From an uncultured bacterium (GTDB taxonomy: Bacteria > Acidobacteriota > Thermoanaerobaculia > Thermoanaerobaculales > Thermoanaerobaculaceae): DNA of 64,000 bases. Below are positions 44,697 to 53,498 of the stretch, one piece after another. Location of the stretch: contig CALEVZ010000001.1 of assembly GCA_937924755.1 (NCBI GenBank), positions 30,045 to 94,044 on the forward strand, written 5' to 3'. The position numbers and the translations under genes were made by a program. Under the pieces are notes generated by a model. It was given only the letters and a program-made list of their open reading frames with translations, ran no database searches and was not told the origin of the DNA. Positions within the stretch are counted from its first letter, which is position 1; each line of letters opens with the position of its first letter.

Positions 44697-46472
44697 TCAG
44701 CCCTTCTTGCCGCCCCCGTCGCTGTACATGGCCTCGATCAACCGCGCGTACCGCTTCTCCACCACCCGGCGCTTCACCTTCAAGGTGGGCGTCAGTTCCC
44801 CGCCGTCCATGGTGAACGGCTCGGGTAGGATCGTAAACTTCTTGACCGCCTCGAAGCGGGCGACCTTCTCGTTGACGGCGTCGACCACCCCCTGGTAGAG
44901 CGCCTGCACCTCGGGCCGCTGGATGAGCTCTTTCCTCGACGCCGTGACGATGCCGTTGAGCTTGGCCCAGCGCTCCAGCTCCTCGAAGTTGGGCACCAGG
45001 AGCGCCGTGATGAAGGGTTTACGGTCCCCGAACAGCACTGCATTCTCGACCAAGATCGACGCCTTGAGCTGGTTCTCGATGGGCTGCGGGGCGACGTTCT
45101 TGCCCCCCGCCGTGACCAGGATGTCCTTTTTGCGGTCGGTGATCCTGAGCAGGCCGTCGGGGGTGATTTCGCCGATGTCGCCGGTGGCGAACCACCCGTC
45201 CCTGTCGATGACCGCCGCGGTCTCCTTGGGCTTGTTCCAGTACCCCTTCATGATGTGCCGGCCGCGGGAAAGCACCTCGCCGTCCTCGGCGATCTTGACC
45301 TCGACCCCGGGGATGACCGGTCCGACCGTCCCCACCTTGCAGCGGTTGAGGGTGTTGACGGCGATCACCGGCGAGGTCTCGGTGAGTCCGTACCCCTCCA
45401 GGACCTTCACCCCGACGGCGTGGAAGAACTCGCCCACGAACACCGGCAGCGGCGCCCCGCCGGAAATCGAAAAACGCAGGCGCCCTCCAAAGGCGTTGCG
45501 AATCTTGCTGTACACCAGCTTGTCGTACACCGACCAGGCGATCCCCCGCGAGCCGGTACGGTAGGCCTCCAGGGCGGTGCGGATGGCCGCCTTGAAGATC
45601 GCCCGGCGTAGCCGGGAAGCCTTGCCCACCTCGTCGTGGATACGGTCGTAGACCTTCTCGTAGACGCGGGGAACGGCGGTGAACAGGTGTGGGCGCACCC
45701 GCTGGAACGCCTCGGCGATCTCCAGCACTCCGCAGTAGGCGATGGTCACCCCGCGCAAAAAATAGATGTAGTCCACCAGCCTCTCCAGCACGTGCGAGAG
45801 CGGCAGAAACGACAGCCCGACCTCGCCCCCTTCCGCCGGCCAGGGCATCTGCCCCGATGACGACACGGCGTTGAAGACGAAATTGTCGTGGGTCAGCATG
45901 GCGCCCTTGGGTTCGCCGGTCGTACCGGAAGTGTAGATCAGCGTTGCCAGGTCCTCCGGCGCCACGGCCGTGCGGCGCGAGGCGAGCCAGGCGTCGGCGG
46001 CCTCCTGGGACAGCTCCACGGTCACCTCGGACAGGCTCTTGACGCCGGCCGGCGGCTCCCCGTCGATGAGGATGACATGCTTGAGATCCTTGCAGCGGGC
46101 ACCGATCTCCTGGGCCTTGGCAAGCTGCTCGGCGCCGTCCACCAGCAGAACCTTGGCGCCGGAGTCGCGCAGCAGTTGTTCCACCTGAGGCGCCGGCAGG
46201 GTGGTGTAGATGGGCACATTGGCGGCTCCCAAGTGATGCACGGCGACGTCGATGACGTGCCACTCCGGCCGGTTGGCCACCAGCATGGCCACGCGGTCGC
46301 CATGGGCCACCCCCAGCGCCGCCAGACCCTGGGCCAGGCCGGCTGCCCGGCGCGCCACTTCATCTGCGGGCGTCACCGCGTACGCACCACCTCGCGCATC
46401 CACCAGGGCGGGTTTGATCGCGAATCCACGCCACAGGGCAAACAGATCCAGGAGCGTTTTCGGTTCAGCCAT
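44697..46472 (-). CDS. Long-chain fatty acyl-CoA synthetase
   Basis: 591 residues from the ATG at 46472, with GAGGAGG upstream. Activates fatty acids to acyl-CoA through an acyl-adenylate. Seen: P-loop-like LIYTSGTTGEPKGAMLTH (about 178), SFLPLSHVLERL, EGYGLTETSPVIAVN, WFATGDIGEI and ITDRKKDILVTAGGKNVAPQPIEN. The FAA/FadD15-type architecture (long form with ITDRKKDI) indicates long-chain substrates. It overlaps the upstream TetR gene by 8 nt, so the pair is one operon and is probably controlled by that regulator in response to acyl-CoA. Confidence 0.94.
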   Translation of the reverse strand: MAEPKTLLDLFALWRGFAIKPALVDARGGAYAVTPADEVARRAAGLAQGLAALGVAHGDRVAMLVANRPEWHVIDVAVHHLGAANVPIYTTLPAPQVEQLLRDSGAKVLLVDGAEQLAKAQEIGARCKDLKHVILIDGEPPAGVKSLSEVTVELSQEAADAWLASRRTAVAPEDLATLIYTSGTTGEPKGAMLTHDNFVFNAVSSSGQMPWPAEGGEVGLSFLPLSHVLERLVDYIYFLRGVTIAYCGVLEIAEAFQRVRPHLFTAVPRVYEKVYDRIHDEVGKASRLRRAIFKAAIRTALEAYRTGSRGIAWSVYDKLVYSKIRNAFGGRLRFSISGGAPLPVFVGEFFHAVGVKVLEGYGLTETSPVIAVNTLNRCKVGTVGPVIPGVEVKIAEDGEVLSRGRHIMKGYWNKPKETAAVIDRDGWFATGDIGEITPDGLLRITDRKKDILVTAGGKNVAPQPIENQLKASILVENAVLFGDRKPFITALLVPNFEELERWAKLNGIVTASRKELIQRPEVQALYQGVVDAVNEKVARFEAVKKFTILPEPFTMDGGELTPTLKVKRRVVEKRYARLIEAMYSDGGGKKG

Positions 46473-47088
46473 GGTCGACCTCCTCATCGGCCGGCGGCGC
46501 CAAGCCCGCCAGCAGGATTTTTAGCAACGGCTCCACTTGCCCCCGCAGCTCTCCTGGCCGGCGCGCTAGGACCCACGCGGTCACCTGCTCGTCCAGGGCC
46601 CCGAAGATGGCCCGCGCGGCCAGCTCCGGTGGCACATCGCGGCGGAACACTCCGCCGTTGCGGCCTTCCCTCACCACCTCCTGGAGCAGGTTGAGGTACT
46701 CGGCGACCTTGCCGCGCGCCACCCGGCGCAGAAACCGGCGCGTGTGGCGCAGCTCGATCTGAAAGACATGGGCCAGCGCCCGATCGTTCTGCATGGACAC
46801 CAGGTGGCGCTCGACGATGCGCCGCAGCTTGTCGCGGGGGTCCGCCAGGCTCTCGCAGTCTCGCCGGGCGCGCAGGAGGAACGCCTCGGCGTACTCCTCC
46901 AGGATAGAGACGAGGAGGTCTTCCTTCCCCTTGAAATAGAGGTACAGCGTGCCATCGGCCACGCCGGCGCGTTCGGCGACCTCGCGCATGCGGGCCGCGA
47001 AATACCCGCGCTCGGCGAAGACATCCACGGCGGCGCGAACGATTTCGCTCCGCCTGCGTTGCTTCGATTCCTCGTGCTGACCGCGCAT
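46465..47088 (-). CDS. TetR family regulator of fatty-acid metabolism
   Basis: 207 residues. N-terminal helix-turn-helix: IVRAAVDVFAERGYFAARMREVAERAGVADGTLYLYFKGKEDLL. The ligand domain (FRRDVPPELAARAIFGALDEQVTAWVL) resembles the FadR/AcrR-type branch that binds long-chain acyl-CoA. It leads the operon with the acyl-CoA synthetase. A perfect-pattern operator overlaps its own promoter region, so it should repress itself and the synthetase until acyl-CoA accumulates (inference). Confidence 0.92.
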   Translation of the reverse strand: MRGQHEESKQRRRSEIVRAAVDVFAERGYFAARMREVAERAGVADGTLYLYFKGKEDLLVSILEEYAEAFLLRARRDCESLADPRDKLRRIVERHLVSMQNDRALAHVFQIELRHTRRFLRRVARGKVAEYLNLLQEVVREGRNGGVFRRDVPPELAARAIFGALDEQVTAWVLARRPGELRGQVEPLLKILLAGLAPPADEEVDHG

Positions 47089-47099
47089 AGCCCCCCGCC

Positions 47100-47121
47100 A
47101 CTGACTGATCCATCATTCAGT
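47100..47121. promoter_or_regulatory. Inverted repeat, probable TetR operator
   Basis: Half-sites ACTGAnTGAT and ATCAnTCAGT face each other across CC. Only the central n positions break the symmetry. It ends 12 nt before the tetR start and lies 115 bp before the divergent histidine kinase gene. The TGAnTGA-type half-site resembles operators of acyl-CoA-responsive TetR proteins. Confidence 0.75.
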
Positions 47122-47223
47122 TTCTTCGGGGAGGCATCGATTGTCAAGGCGATGACAGACAATGGGCCGCACGCGGCGCGCATTCTCCCACTCGGACCAG
47201 AACCTCCCCCCACCGAATGTTGC

Positions 47224-47229
47224 TACACT
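47224..47229 (+). promoter_or_regulatory. -10 element TACACT of the histidine kinase, probably leaderless
   Basis: TACACT ends 6 nt before the GTG at 47236. The same hexamer and spacing occur before queG. Confidence 0.5.
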
Positions 47230-47235
47230 GTTTCA

Positions 47236-47949
47236 GTGACACGCACCCCACCCGAGCAGCCCAAGAGCGAGAAGGACCGCGACGAGAGCGCCGTCGAGGA
47301 CCTGGTCAACCAGATCGCCCACGACGTGCGGAACTTCGCCTTTGCCGCCGGACTCCAGGCGGAGCTGGGGGCGCGCCGCGCCGCTGACCCGGTCGCCGTC
47401 AAGGAGCATTTCCACGCGGTCCTGCGGCAGGTCGACAAGCTCAAGGTCTACCTCGACAAGCTGCTACTCTACGGGCGGCCCTTCCGGCCGGCCGCCGGTC
47501 CGCTGGAACCCATGGACCTGCTCCAAGAAGTCGCTCAGCAGGTGCAGTCCGCCTGGCCACCCCACCAACCGCGACCAGTGATCCACCTCCAGGCCAGCCA
47601 GTCCGTGGGACCGGTGCGGTGGGACCGGCGAGGGATCCATGCCGCCTTGAGTGCCATCATCGACAACGCGGTGCAAAGCGCCCCGAGCCCGCCGCCGGTG
47701 CACGTCCGTGTGGAGGCAGACGGTGACCAGGTGTGTATCACCGTGCGCGACGAGGGTCCGGGGATCGCCGCCGAGATCCTGGCGCGGCTGGACCTCCCCA
47801 TGGCTTGTCGCCGGGCCGGGGGCGCCGGTCTCGGCCTGGCGATTGCCCGCAAGATGGTCAGGGCGCACGGGGGGACCCTGACGATCACCACCGGGGACGG
47901 AGGAACATCGGTGAGCCTGGTGCTCCCGAGGGAGGTTCCGGCTGGGTGA
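47236..47949 (+). CDS. Small soluble sensor histidine kinase, no input domain
   Basis: 237 residues from the GTG at 47236 (an ATG at 47152 would add 28 residues). H-box: DLVNQIAHDVRNFAFAAGLQAEL (about 18-40, phospho-His in AHDVRN). ATPase domain: N box ALSAIIDNAVQSAP, G1 VRDEGPGIAAEI, G2 GGAGLGLAIARKMVRAHGGTL. There is no transmembrane segment and no PAS/GAF domain, and no response regulator gene adjoins it, so input must come through a partner. The frame overlaps or abuts the next gene. Confidence 0.88.
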   Translation: MTRTPPEQPKSEKDRDESAVEDLVNQIAHDVRNFAFAAGLQAELGARRAADPVAVKEHFHAVLRQVDKLKVYLDKLLLYGRPFRPAAGPLEPMDLLQEVAQQVQSAWPPHQPRPVIHLQASQSVGPVRWDRRGIHAALSAIIDNAVQSAPSPPPVHVRVEADGDQVCITVRDEGPGIAAEILARLDLPMACRRAGGAGLGLAIARKMVRAHGGTLTITTGDGGTSVSLVLPREVPAG

Positions 47950-47989
47950 GGCGCCGCGCCGCTACGTCGTTCCCCCCTGGCTGGCGGGG

Positions 47990-48856
47990 TTGAGGCTCGA
48001 TCAGGTCCTCGCCCACCTCGCTGGCATTCCGCGGCGCCGCGCCCGCGCTCTGATCGACGCCGGGCAGCTCTGGCTCGACGGCAGGCCGACCCGCACGCTC
48101 TCCCGGGCGGTCGCCGCCGGCGTCGTGCTCGACCTCCTGCCTCCCCATGCAGGGGCAGCGTCACCCGGCGCGTTACCCCCCGTTGAGATCCTTTTCGAGG
48201 ACCGCTGGCTAGTCGCCGTCCACAAGCCTTCCGGTATCGCCGCGGCCGCCCCCCGCAGCAGGCAAGGAGAGGAACTCACCGTGGGTGAAGCTCTCCTGCT
48301 GGCCCTTTCGGCTCGCGCCGGCCGGCGGCAGCAGGTCACCCTCATCCATCGCCTCGATCGCCCCACCAGTGGCGTCATGCTCTTCGCCCTCCACCCCCGC
48401 GCCGCCCGCGGCCTGGCCCGCCTCTGGCAGGCCGGCAACGTGGTCAAGCGGTACCTGGCGGCCATTCCCGGCGACCCGGGCGATGAGCCTGTGGTGCTGG
48501 ATCAGCCCATTGAGCGAGATCCCCTCACGCCGGGCCGTTTCTCGCCGTCGCTGCGCGGGCGCCCCGCCCGCACCGCCGTCCGAACCCTAGCCCGAGGAAC
48601 AACCCACAACCTGGTCGAAGTTCGACCGCTCACCGGTCGCTCCCATCAGATCAGGGTGCACTTGGCCGCGGCCGGCTGGCCCGTGGCCGGCGACATTCTC
48701 TACGGGGGAGCCCCGGCCCCACGCCTCATGCTGCACGCCTGGCGCCTGGAGCTTCCCCATCCCATCACCGCCGAGGGTCTCTCCCCCACCGCACCGCCAC
48801 GGGAGGATTTCGCCCTACAGCTGCACCGCTGGGGGTTGACGCTCCCCGCCAGTTGA
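47990..48856 (+). CDS. RluA/RluD family pseudouridine synthase
   Basis: 288 residues from the TTG at 47990. S4-like domain (RLDQVLAHLAGIPRRRARALIDAGQLWLDG) then the synthase domain: ILFEDRWLVAVHKPSGI, VTLIHRLDRPTSGVMLFAL with the catalytic Asp in HRLDRPTSG, and LVEVRPLTGRSHQIRVHLAAAGWPVAGD. Isomerises uridines in rRNA or tRNA; the exact site is not predictable. The frame stays open upstream and encodes RRYVVPPWLAGLRLDQ, which fits the usual family N-terminus. A CTG at 47942 with GGGAGG 6 nt before it is a possible non-standard start that would overlap the histidine kinase stop. Confidence 0.9.
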   Translation: MRLDQVLAHLAGIPRRRARALIDAGQLWLDGRPTRTLSRAVAAGVVLDLLPPHAGAASPGALPPVEILFEDRWLVAVHKPSGIAAAAPRSRQGEELTVGEALLLALSARAGRRQQVTLIHRLDRPTSGVMLFALHPRAARGLARLWQAGNVVKRYLAAIPGDPGDEPVVLDQPIERDPLTPGRFSPSLRGRPARTAVRTLARGTTHNLVEVRPLTGRSHQIRVHLAAAGWPVAGDILYGGAPAPRLMLHAWRLELPHPITAEGLSPTAPPREDFALQLHRWGLTLPAS

Positions 48857-49025
48857 CCCGCCGAGGATCCGCCCCATCCCAGCTACCCTGCTGGCGCCCC
48901 TGTCCGCGCCGCTGGGTGCGGGGGCCTCCGGCCCGCCCCCACAGTCGGTATGCCTTCCCCCGACCGGAACGTGATCCGTGAACGTGACCGTGGCCGTGAC
49001 CGTGCCCATGTCGGGGAGCGCGCGC

Positions 49026-49053
49026 TTGACAGAGCGGGGGGAGGGGCTATGCT
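49026..49053 (+). promoter_or_regulatory. Promoter of the ferritin-like gene
   Basis: -35 TTGACA (49026-49031), 16-nt spacer, -10 TATGCT (49048-49053). Transcript start expected near 49060, with a leader of about 35 nt. The 237-bp gap 48857-49093 also contains a short low-complexity run of CGTGAC-like units (48958-49000). Confidence 0.7.
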
Positions 49054-49093
49054 CACGGGTGGGGTTGCCGGAGCAGCCTCGGGGAGCGGCCGC

Positions 49094-49606
49094 ATGGATC
49101 TCAAGGAAGCCCTGACCACCGCCATCCACTACGAGCATCAGGTGCGCGATCATTACCTCAAGGCGCGAGAGCAGGTCTTGAACCCGCAGGGGAAGAGGGT
49201 TTTCGATACCCTGGCGCGGGAGGAACAGGGGCACGTGGAGTACCTGGAGAGCCGACTGGCGGAGTGGAGCCGCGGGGGCAAGATCTCCTCCCCCGAGTTG
49301 GCGACCGAGTTGCCGCCCCTCGAGTGGGTGGCCGAGGCGCGCCGCAAGGTGAGCGGCGGCCCAGATCGCACCGTGGCGGTGCAGGAGGAGCTGGAGCTGC
49401 TGAAGGTGGCGCTGGAGCTGGAGCGGCAGACCAGCTCGTTCTACCGCAAGCTGGTGGACACCCTGCCCGAGGCGGACCGCGGCATGTTCGCGCGTTTTCT
49501 GGAGATCGAGGCCGGCCACCTGGCCATCGTGCAGGCGGAGATCGATTCCCTCAACGGCATGGGGACGTGGTTCGACTTCATGGAGTTTTCCCTGGAGGCA
49601 GGATAG
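49094..49606 (+). CDS. Ferritin-like (rubrerythrin-type) diiron protein
   Basis: 170 residues. Two helix pairs carry likely diiron ligands: Glu/His in AIHYEHQVRDHYLKA, EEQGHVEYLESRL (ExxH), LELERQTSSFYRKL and EIEAGHLAIVQAEI (ExxH). No rubredoxin-type CxxC domain is present. Such proteins handle peroxide or store iron. The ATG at 49094 has GGAG upstream; a longer frame to 48950 contains the promoter and is excluded. Confidence 0.85.
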   Translation: MDLKEALTTAIHYEHQVRDHYLKAREQVLNPQGKRVFDTLAREEQGHVEYLESRLAEWSRGGKISSPELATELPPLEWVAEARRKVSGGPDRTVAVQEELELLKVALELERQTSSFYRKLVDTLPEADRGMFARFLEIEAGHLAIVQAEIDSLNGMGTWFDFMEFSLEAG

Positions 49607-49610
49607 GATC

Positions 49611-51284
49611 CTAGGCGACGTCCGCTCGCCCCGAGCCGCTGGGGGTGGCGAGGAGCAGCGCGGCGTCCGGCCTGGGCGCCGCCGTGAGCGCGGCTACCTT
49701 GGCCGCCACCGGTCCCAGATCGAAGGTCATCCCGTGGGACGCCAGTTCCCCCGCCAGTTTGTACTCCAGCACCTTAAGCCGCCGGTAGGTGGACGAGTAC
49801 GCCTGACACACGATGGCGTGGAAGTTCCTCGCCACAAACGGGTTCTGATTGCTCATCAGGTGCCGCATGCGGTTGGATGGCACGAAGGTGTACACGCTGA
49901 TCTTCGAGCTGCGCCGCAAGATCTCGTTGCGCGCCTGCTCGTAACGGGTGAAGGACATGGTCTTGTAGTCCTGCTCCATCACCCACATGTTGCCCATGCG
50001 GGCGTTGCTGCCCGGCCGGTCGGTGATCAGCGGCACAAAGGGATCGACGACGATGACCAGGTCGGCCCCTTTGTCGATGGCGGCACGCAGGTTCGATGTG
50101 CGGGTGACGATGCCGTCGGTGAAGTACCTGCCCTTGATCTCGACGCTGGGAAAGAAGGGGTGCATGGCGGTGCTGGCCTGAATCGCCTTGCTGATGGGCA
50201 CGTCGTCCCAACCGACATCGCCGAAGAGCACGTGCTCGCGCCGATCCTGGTCGGTGGCGCCGATGTACAACGGCCGTGGCAGCTGCCGGAAGTCGTTACT
50301 GTGGCCGGGGCTCGACAGCAGCCGACGGACCCCCTCCTCCAGCGGGCGGTTGTCGAAGATGGGCCCCAGCACGTTGCCGTAGGTGCCCAGGATGGCCGCC
50401 ACCGACAGCTCGTCCTCGTTGCGCGCCAGCCGACTTACGTACTCGAGCAAAGCCTTTTGCGCCAGCAGGAGACGACGCGGCACCTCGGCCAGGTTGAGGT
50501 GTCGCCACTCCAGGCGCAGCCGGTAGGGCCAGCCGCGGTCGAGCCCGCCGAACTTGGCGATCAGATCATCAATGGAGAACCCGGTGGCCAGCCCGGCGGT
50601 CACCAGGGCGCCGGCGGAGATGCCGAAGTACATGTCGAAGCTGCCCACATCCAGGTCGCTGGCGTCGTGCAGGCACTTGAGCACCCCCAGTTCGTAATAG
50701 AGACCGGAAAGCCCCCCGCCGGCGGCGCAGATGGCCCGCTTGCCGCGCCGCTTCTCGGTGAGGGTGCGGCGGCACAGCTCCCACAGTTCGGTCACGAAGC
50801 GGCGGCGAGCCTGCTCCTGCTGCTCCGGGGTGTGGGCGTGGATGAAGGAACGGTCGCGCACGCAGGCGCCCACGTGGCGCTCACCCATGGCGAAGATGAG
50901 CCGATCGGCACGGGAGGCGTCCGCGTCGCCGACCAGCACGACGATGCGTCGGAAGGGGTAGCGGCGCTCGCGATCGGGCTCCCGCCGCAAGGCTTCCAGA
51001 AATCCGTTGATCTCTCCCTCGCGGGCGAACGCCTGATGGTCGCCGCCGGGGTTGCGGCAGTCGACGATCAGCAGGTTGTAGTACTCCTGCCGCAGGAGGT
51101 CGAGGGCCTCGGCGGCGGAGCGCACCACCTCGATGCGCAGGGTCAAGCCCTTGCCGCGACAGATACAGCCGCGCCCATGGGGGGTAGTGCGGAGCTCCGG
51201 CTGCTGCCGCAGCGCGTCACAGAGGTGGTTTCCTTTGGGGTTGTGGGGAGCCAGAAGGAGAGCCGTTCTCATTCGAGTCGCCAT
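49611..51284 (-). CDS. Patatin-like phospholipase with N-terminal receiver-like domain
   Basis: 557 residues from the ATG at 51284, with GGGAGG upstream. Residues about 1-150 look like a response-regulator-type alpha/beta fold (VVRSAAEALDLLRQEYYNLLIVDCR and FRRIVVLVGD) but are longer than a normal receiver. The patatin domain follows: oxyanion loop AAGGGLSGLYYELGVL (about 188), nucleophile Ser in YFGISAGALV (about 226) and catalytic Asp in YFTDGIVTRT (about 390). The dyad is complete, so lipid acyl-hydrolase activity is expected in the cytoplasm (no signal peptide). It is convergent with the ferritin gene (4 nt apart) and divergent from PPK2. Confidence 0.87.
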   Translation of the reverse strand: MATRMRTALLLAPHNPKGNHLCDALRQQPELRTTPHGRGCICRGKGLTLRIEVVRSAAEALDLLRQEYYNLLIVDCRNPGGDHQAFAREGEINGFLEALRREPDRERRYPFRRIVVLVGDADASRADRLIFAMGERHVGACVRDRSFIHAHTPEQQEQARRRFVTELWELCRRTLTEKRRGKRAICAAGGGLSGLYYELGVLKCLHDASDLDVGSFDMYFGISAGALVTAGLATGFSIDDLIAKFGGLDRGWPYRLRLEWRHLNLAEVPRRLLLAQKALLEYVSRLARNEDELSVAAILGTYGNVLGPIFDNRPLEEGVRRLLSSPGHSNDFRQLPRPLYIGATDQDRREHVLFGDVGWDDVPISKAIQASTAMHPFFPSVEIKGRYFTDGIVTRTSNLRAAIDKGADLVIVVDPFVPLITDRPGSNARMGNMWVMEQDYKTMSFTRYEQARNEILRRSSKISVYTFVPSNRMRHLMSNQNPFVARNFHAIVCQAYSSTYRRLKVLEYKLAGELASHGMTFDLGPVAAKVAALTAAPRPDAALLLATPSGSGRADVA

Positions 51285-51421
51285 GGTTCCTCCCAGCAGG
51301 CGGCGCCGCTCGGATAGCTTAGCGCGACATGACGCGCTGCGGCAAGCGGGGCTGAGTTTTGCAGTACTCTGGAGATGCACAGTCCACCAGCGGCGCACTC
51401 AATGCCCGCGGGGAGGAATTC

Positions 51422-52306
51422 ATGGCAACGACCGAAAGATTTTTCGAGCGTTTGCGTATCGAGCGAGGGGCCTCGTTTTCGCTGGCCACCTTCGATCCGG
51501 GTGACACCTGCGGGGTGGAGATATCCAAAAAAGAGGCCCACACCCGGCTGGCGGAGGAGTGGCTGACTCGCCTGACGCAGCTGCAGGAGCGCCTCTGGGC
51601 CCAGGACCGCTGGGCAATTCTCGTCATCCTGCAGGGGATGGACGCCGCCGGCAAGGATGGGGTGATCAAGCACGTGATGTCCGGGGTGAACCCGCAGGGG
51701 TGTCAGGTGACCTCCTTCAAGGTGCCCTCGGCGGAAGAACTGGATCACGACTTCCTGTGGCGCACCACCCGCGCCCTACCGGAGCGGGGTCGCATCGGCA
51801 TTTTCAACCGCTCGTACTACGAGGAGGTTCTGGTAGTGCGCGTCCACCCCACTGCGCTGGCGCGGCAGAAATTGCCGCCGAGGCTAGTGGGCCCGGACAT
51901 CTGGCGTCAGCGCTTCGAGGACATCGCCGCCTTCGAGCGCTACCTCACCCGCAACGGCACGGTGGTGCTCAAGTTCTTCCTCCACTTGTCGCGCCAGGAG
52001 CAGCGCCGGCGTTTTCTCGAGCGATTGGAAACCCCCGAAAAGCGCTGGAAGTTCGCCCTTGGCGACGTGGTCGAGCGGCGCCACTGGAACGACTACATGA
52101 GCGCCTACGAGGACATGATCCGGCACACCGCCTCTGCCCATGCACCCTGGTTCGTCGTGCCCGCCGACCACAAGTGGTTCGCACGGCTGGTGGTGGCGGC
52201 CACCCTGGTAACGGCCCTGGAGAGTCTGGAGCTTGAGTTTCCGGTGGTGGACGAGGCGCAGGGAGCCGAGCTGGAGGAGGCTCGCCGCCAGCTTCTGGCC
52301 GAGTGA
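51422..52306 (+). CDS. Polyphosphate kinase 2 family protein
   Basis: 294 residues. PPK2 enzymes use polyphosphate to phosphorylate nucleoside mono- or diphosphates. Seen: Walker A LQGMDAAGKDGVIKHVMSGV (about 72), then HDFLWRTTRALPERGRIGIFNRSYYEEVLVVRVHP (Walker B/lid region), FLHLSRQEQRRRFLERLETPEKRWKF and WFVVPADHKWFARLVVA. Class (I to III, i.e. ADP versus AMP acceptor) cannot be set by eye. The start ATG 51422 has GAGGAATTC just upstream; a TACTCT about 45 nt before it is a possible -10. Confidence 0.93.
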   Translation: MATTERFFERLRIERGASFSLATFDPGDTCGVEISKKEAHTRLAEEWLTRLTQLQERLWAQDRWAILVILQGMDAAGKDGVIKHVMSGVNPQGCQVTSFKVPSAEELDHDFLWRTTRALPERGRIGIFNRSYYEEVLVVRVHPTALARQKLPPRLVGPDIWRQRFEDIAAFERYLTRNGTVVLKFFLHLSRQEQRRRFLERLETPEKRWKFALGDVVERRHWNDYMSAYEDMIRHTASAHAPWFVVPADHKWFARLVVAATLVTALESLELEFPVVDEAQGAELEEARRQLLAE

Positions 52307-52433
52307 ACGCCCGGGCAGTTCGCCGTCCCAGCGGGGGTGGCGGCCTGTGCCCGGGGTTCATGGCTGGTGACGATAGATCCTCCCCAGGGGAAAAAAATGG
52401 CTCCCGCCTGCGTGACGGCCCGGACATCGGCGA

Positions 52434-53483
52434 TCATCGGCGCAGCAGCCGGCGCACCGGGCGAAAAGGTGGGGTGAGTTCGGCGTCCACGTTCACCGTG
52501 GTGACGGCGTTCCAGCCGTCGGGGGACGCGGCGCCGAAGGTCAACAACGCTTGCTGGGGTCCTTCCGGCAACAGTTCGGGAATGATCTCCACCTGCACCG
52601 TGGCGGGCAGGGTGCCGGCGGCCGGGACGACACGCAGCCACAGGGCGTCGGCGGAGGCGCTCCAAGGCGTTCCGCCTGGGCCGTCGAGGGCCAGCGGGCC
52701 GCGGGAGGTGGGGGGATTGAGGGCGTTGACCCGGAACGAGAGAGCTGCCGGTGCGGCGGCGATTCCTGCCGGCACTGCGATGGCCGCCTGCAGCTGATCG
52801 AAGGCCCCCTGCCCCGGTGGCCGCCATTCCACCAGGACGGTGGCGTGTACCTTGCTCCAGTTCACTTCGGTCAGCTCCCTGGTCAGCAGGGCCGGCAGGT
52901 CGGCCGTGGCGCCGGCCGCCAGCGCCGGGTTGATGTCGGCGTTCGGCGCGTCGCGGATGATGCGGTTGGTGGTGCCGACCCGCCTGTCCTCCCACACCAG
53001 GGCGTGGACGCTGGCCTGCTGGGCGGCGGAGAGGGGGACGGCAAGCCGGTTGGTCAGGCGGGTGTAGATGCGCATGCGATTGCCCTGGCGGGCCCACCAG
53101 GCGCGCAGGGAAGCCTGGGGCGGAACGGCCATTTCCCTCTCCACCATGCCGCGGAACACCCGCTCGAAGTCCATCAGCCCGTCGGCGATCTCCCGCCCCG
53201 AACCGACCATGACCAGCGGCAGGAAGGGAGTTCCGCCGGGATAGGCGAACCACCACCGGCTGACGCGGTTGCCCACCTGGCCGTCGTAGTTCATCTCCAA
53301 AAAGACCACCGGTCGATCGGCCATCTCCTCGGCAAGGCGATCGACCACCGGACCGGCGGCGAGGCAGTTGCCGCCGGTGAAGCGGGAAAAGTATTCGAAC
53401 ACCGCCAGGCGCGGCTCGCCGGTCTGCGCCGCCGCCGCCAGCGGCGCCAGGGCGAGAGCCAGGGTTGCGAACTGACGTGGCAT
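52434..53483 (-). CDS. Secreted thioredoxin-like/BACON-like protein
   Basis: 349 residues. Signal peptide RQFATLALALAPLAAAAQ. Residues 20-130 look like a thioredoxin fold (PRLAVFEYFSRFTGGNC, VVFLEMNYDG, GTPFLPLVMVGSGREIADG), but the active site has one Cys only (TGGNC), so it cannot cycle as a normal CxxC. The C-terminal part (about 250-340) is beta-rich with LWLRVVPAAGTLPATVQVEI and SPDGWNAVTTVNVDAELTPP, the pattern of BACON/Ig-like domains on surface proteins of Bacteroidetes and Acidobacteria. Last gene of the redox operon, 15 nt after the DsbA-like gene. Confidence 0.6.
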   Translation of the reverse strand: MPRQFATLALALAPLAAAAQTGEPRLAVFEYFSRFTGGNCLAAGPVVDRLAEEMADRPVVFLEMNYDGQVGNRVSRWWFAYPGGTPFLPLVMVGSGREIADGLMDFERVFRGMVEREMAVPPQASLRAWWARQGNRMRIYTRLTNRLAVPLSAAQQASVHALVWEDRRVGTTNRIIRDAPNADINPALAAGATADLPALLTRELTEVNWSKVHATVLVEWRPPGQGAFDQLQAAIAVPAGIAAAPAALSFRVNALNPPTSRGPLALDGPGGTPWSASADALWLRVVPAAGTLPATVQVEIIPELLPEGPQQALLTFGAASPDGWNAVTTVNVDAELTPPFRPVRRLLRR

Positions 53484-53498
53484 GGTTGGAACCTCCTT

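Noticed and set aside
48958..49000. Short CGTGAC-like repeats upstream of the ferritin gene, considered as iterons or operator sites
   Set aside because: Units are irregular and few; the run looks like local low complexity.
52388..52412. Run of seven A (T on the minus strand) after the thioredoxin/BACON-like gene as an intrinsic terminator
   Set aside because: The only stem before it on the minus strand is three base pairs long, too weak to support a terminator.
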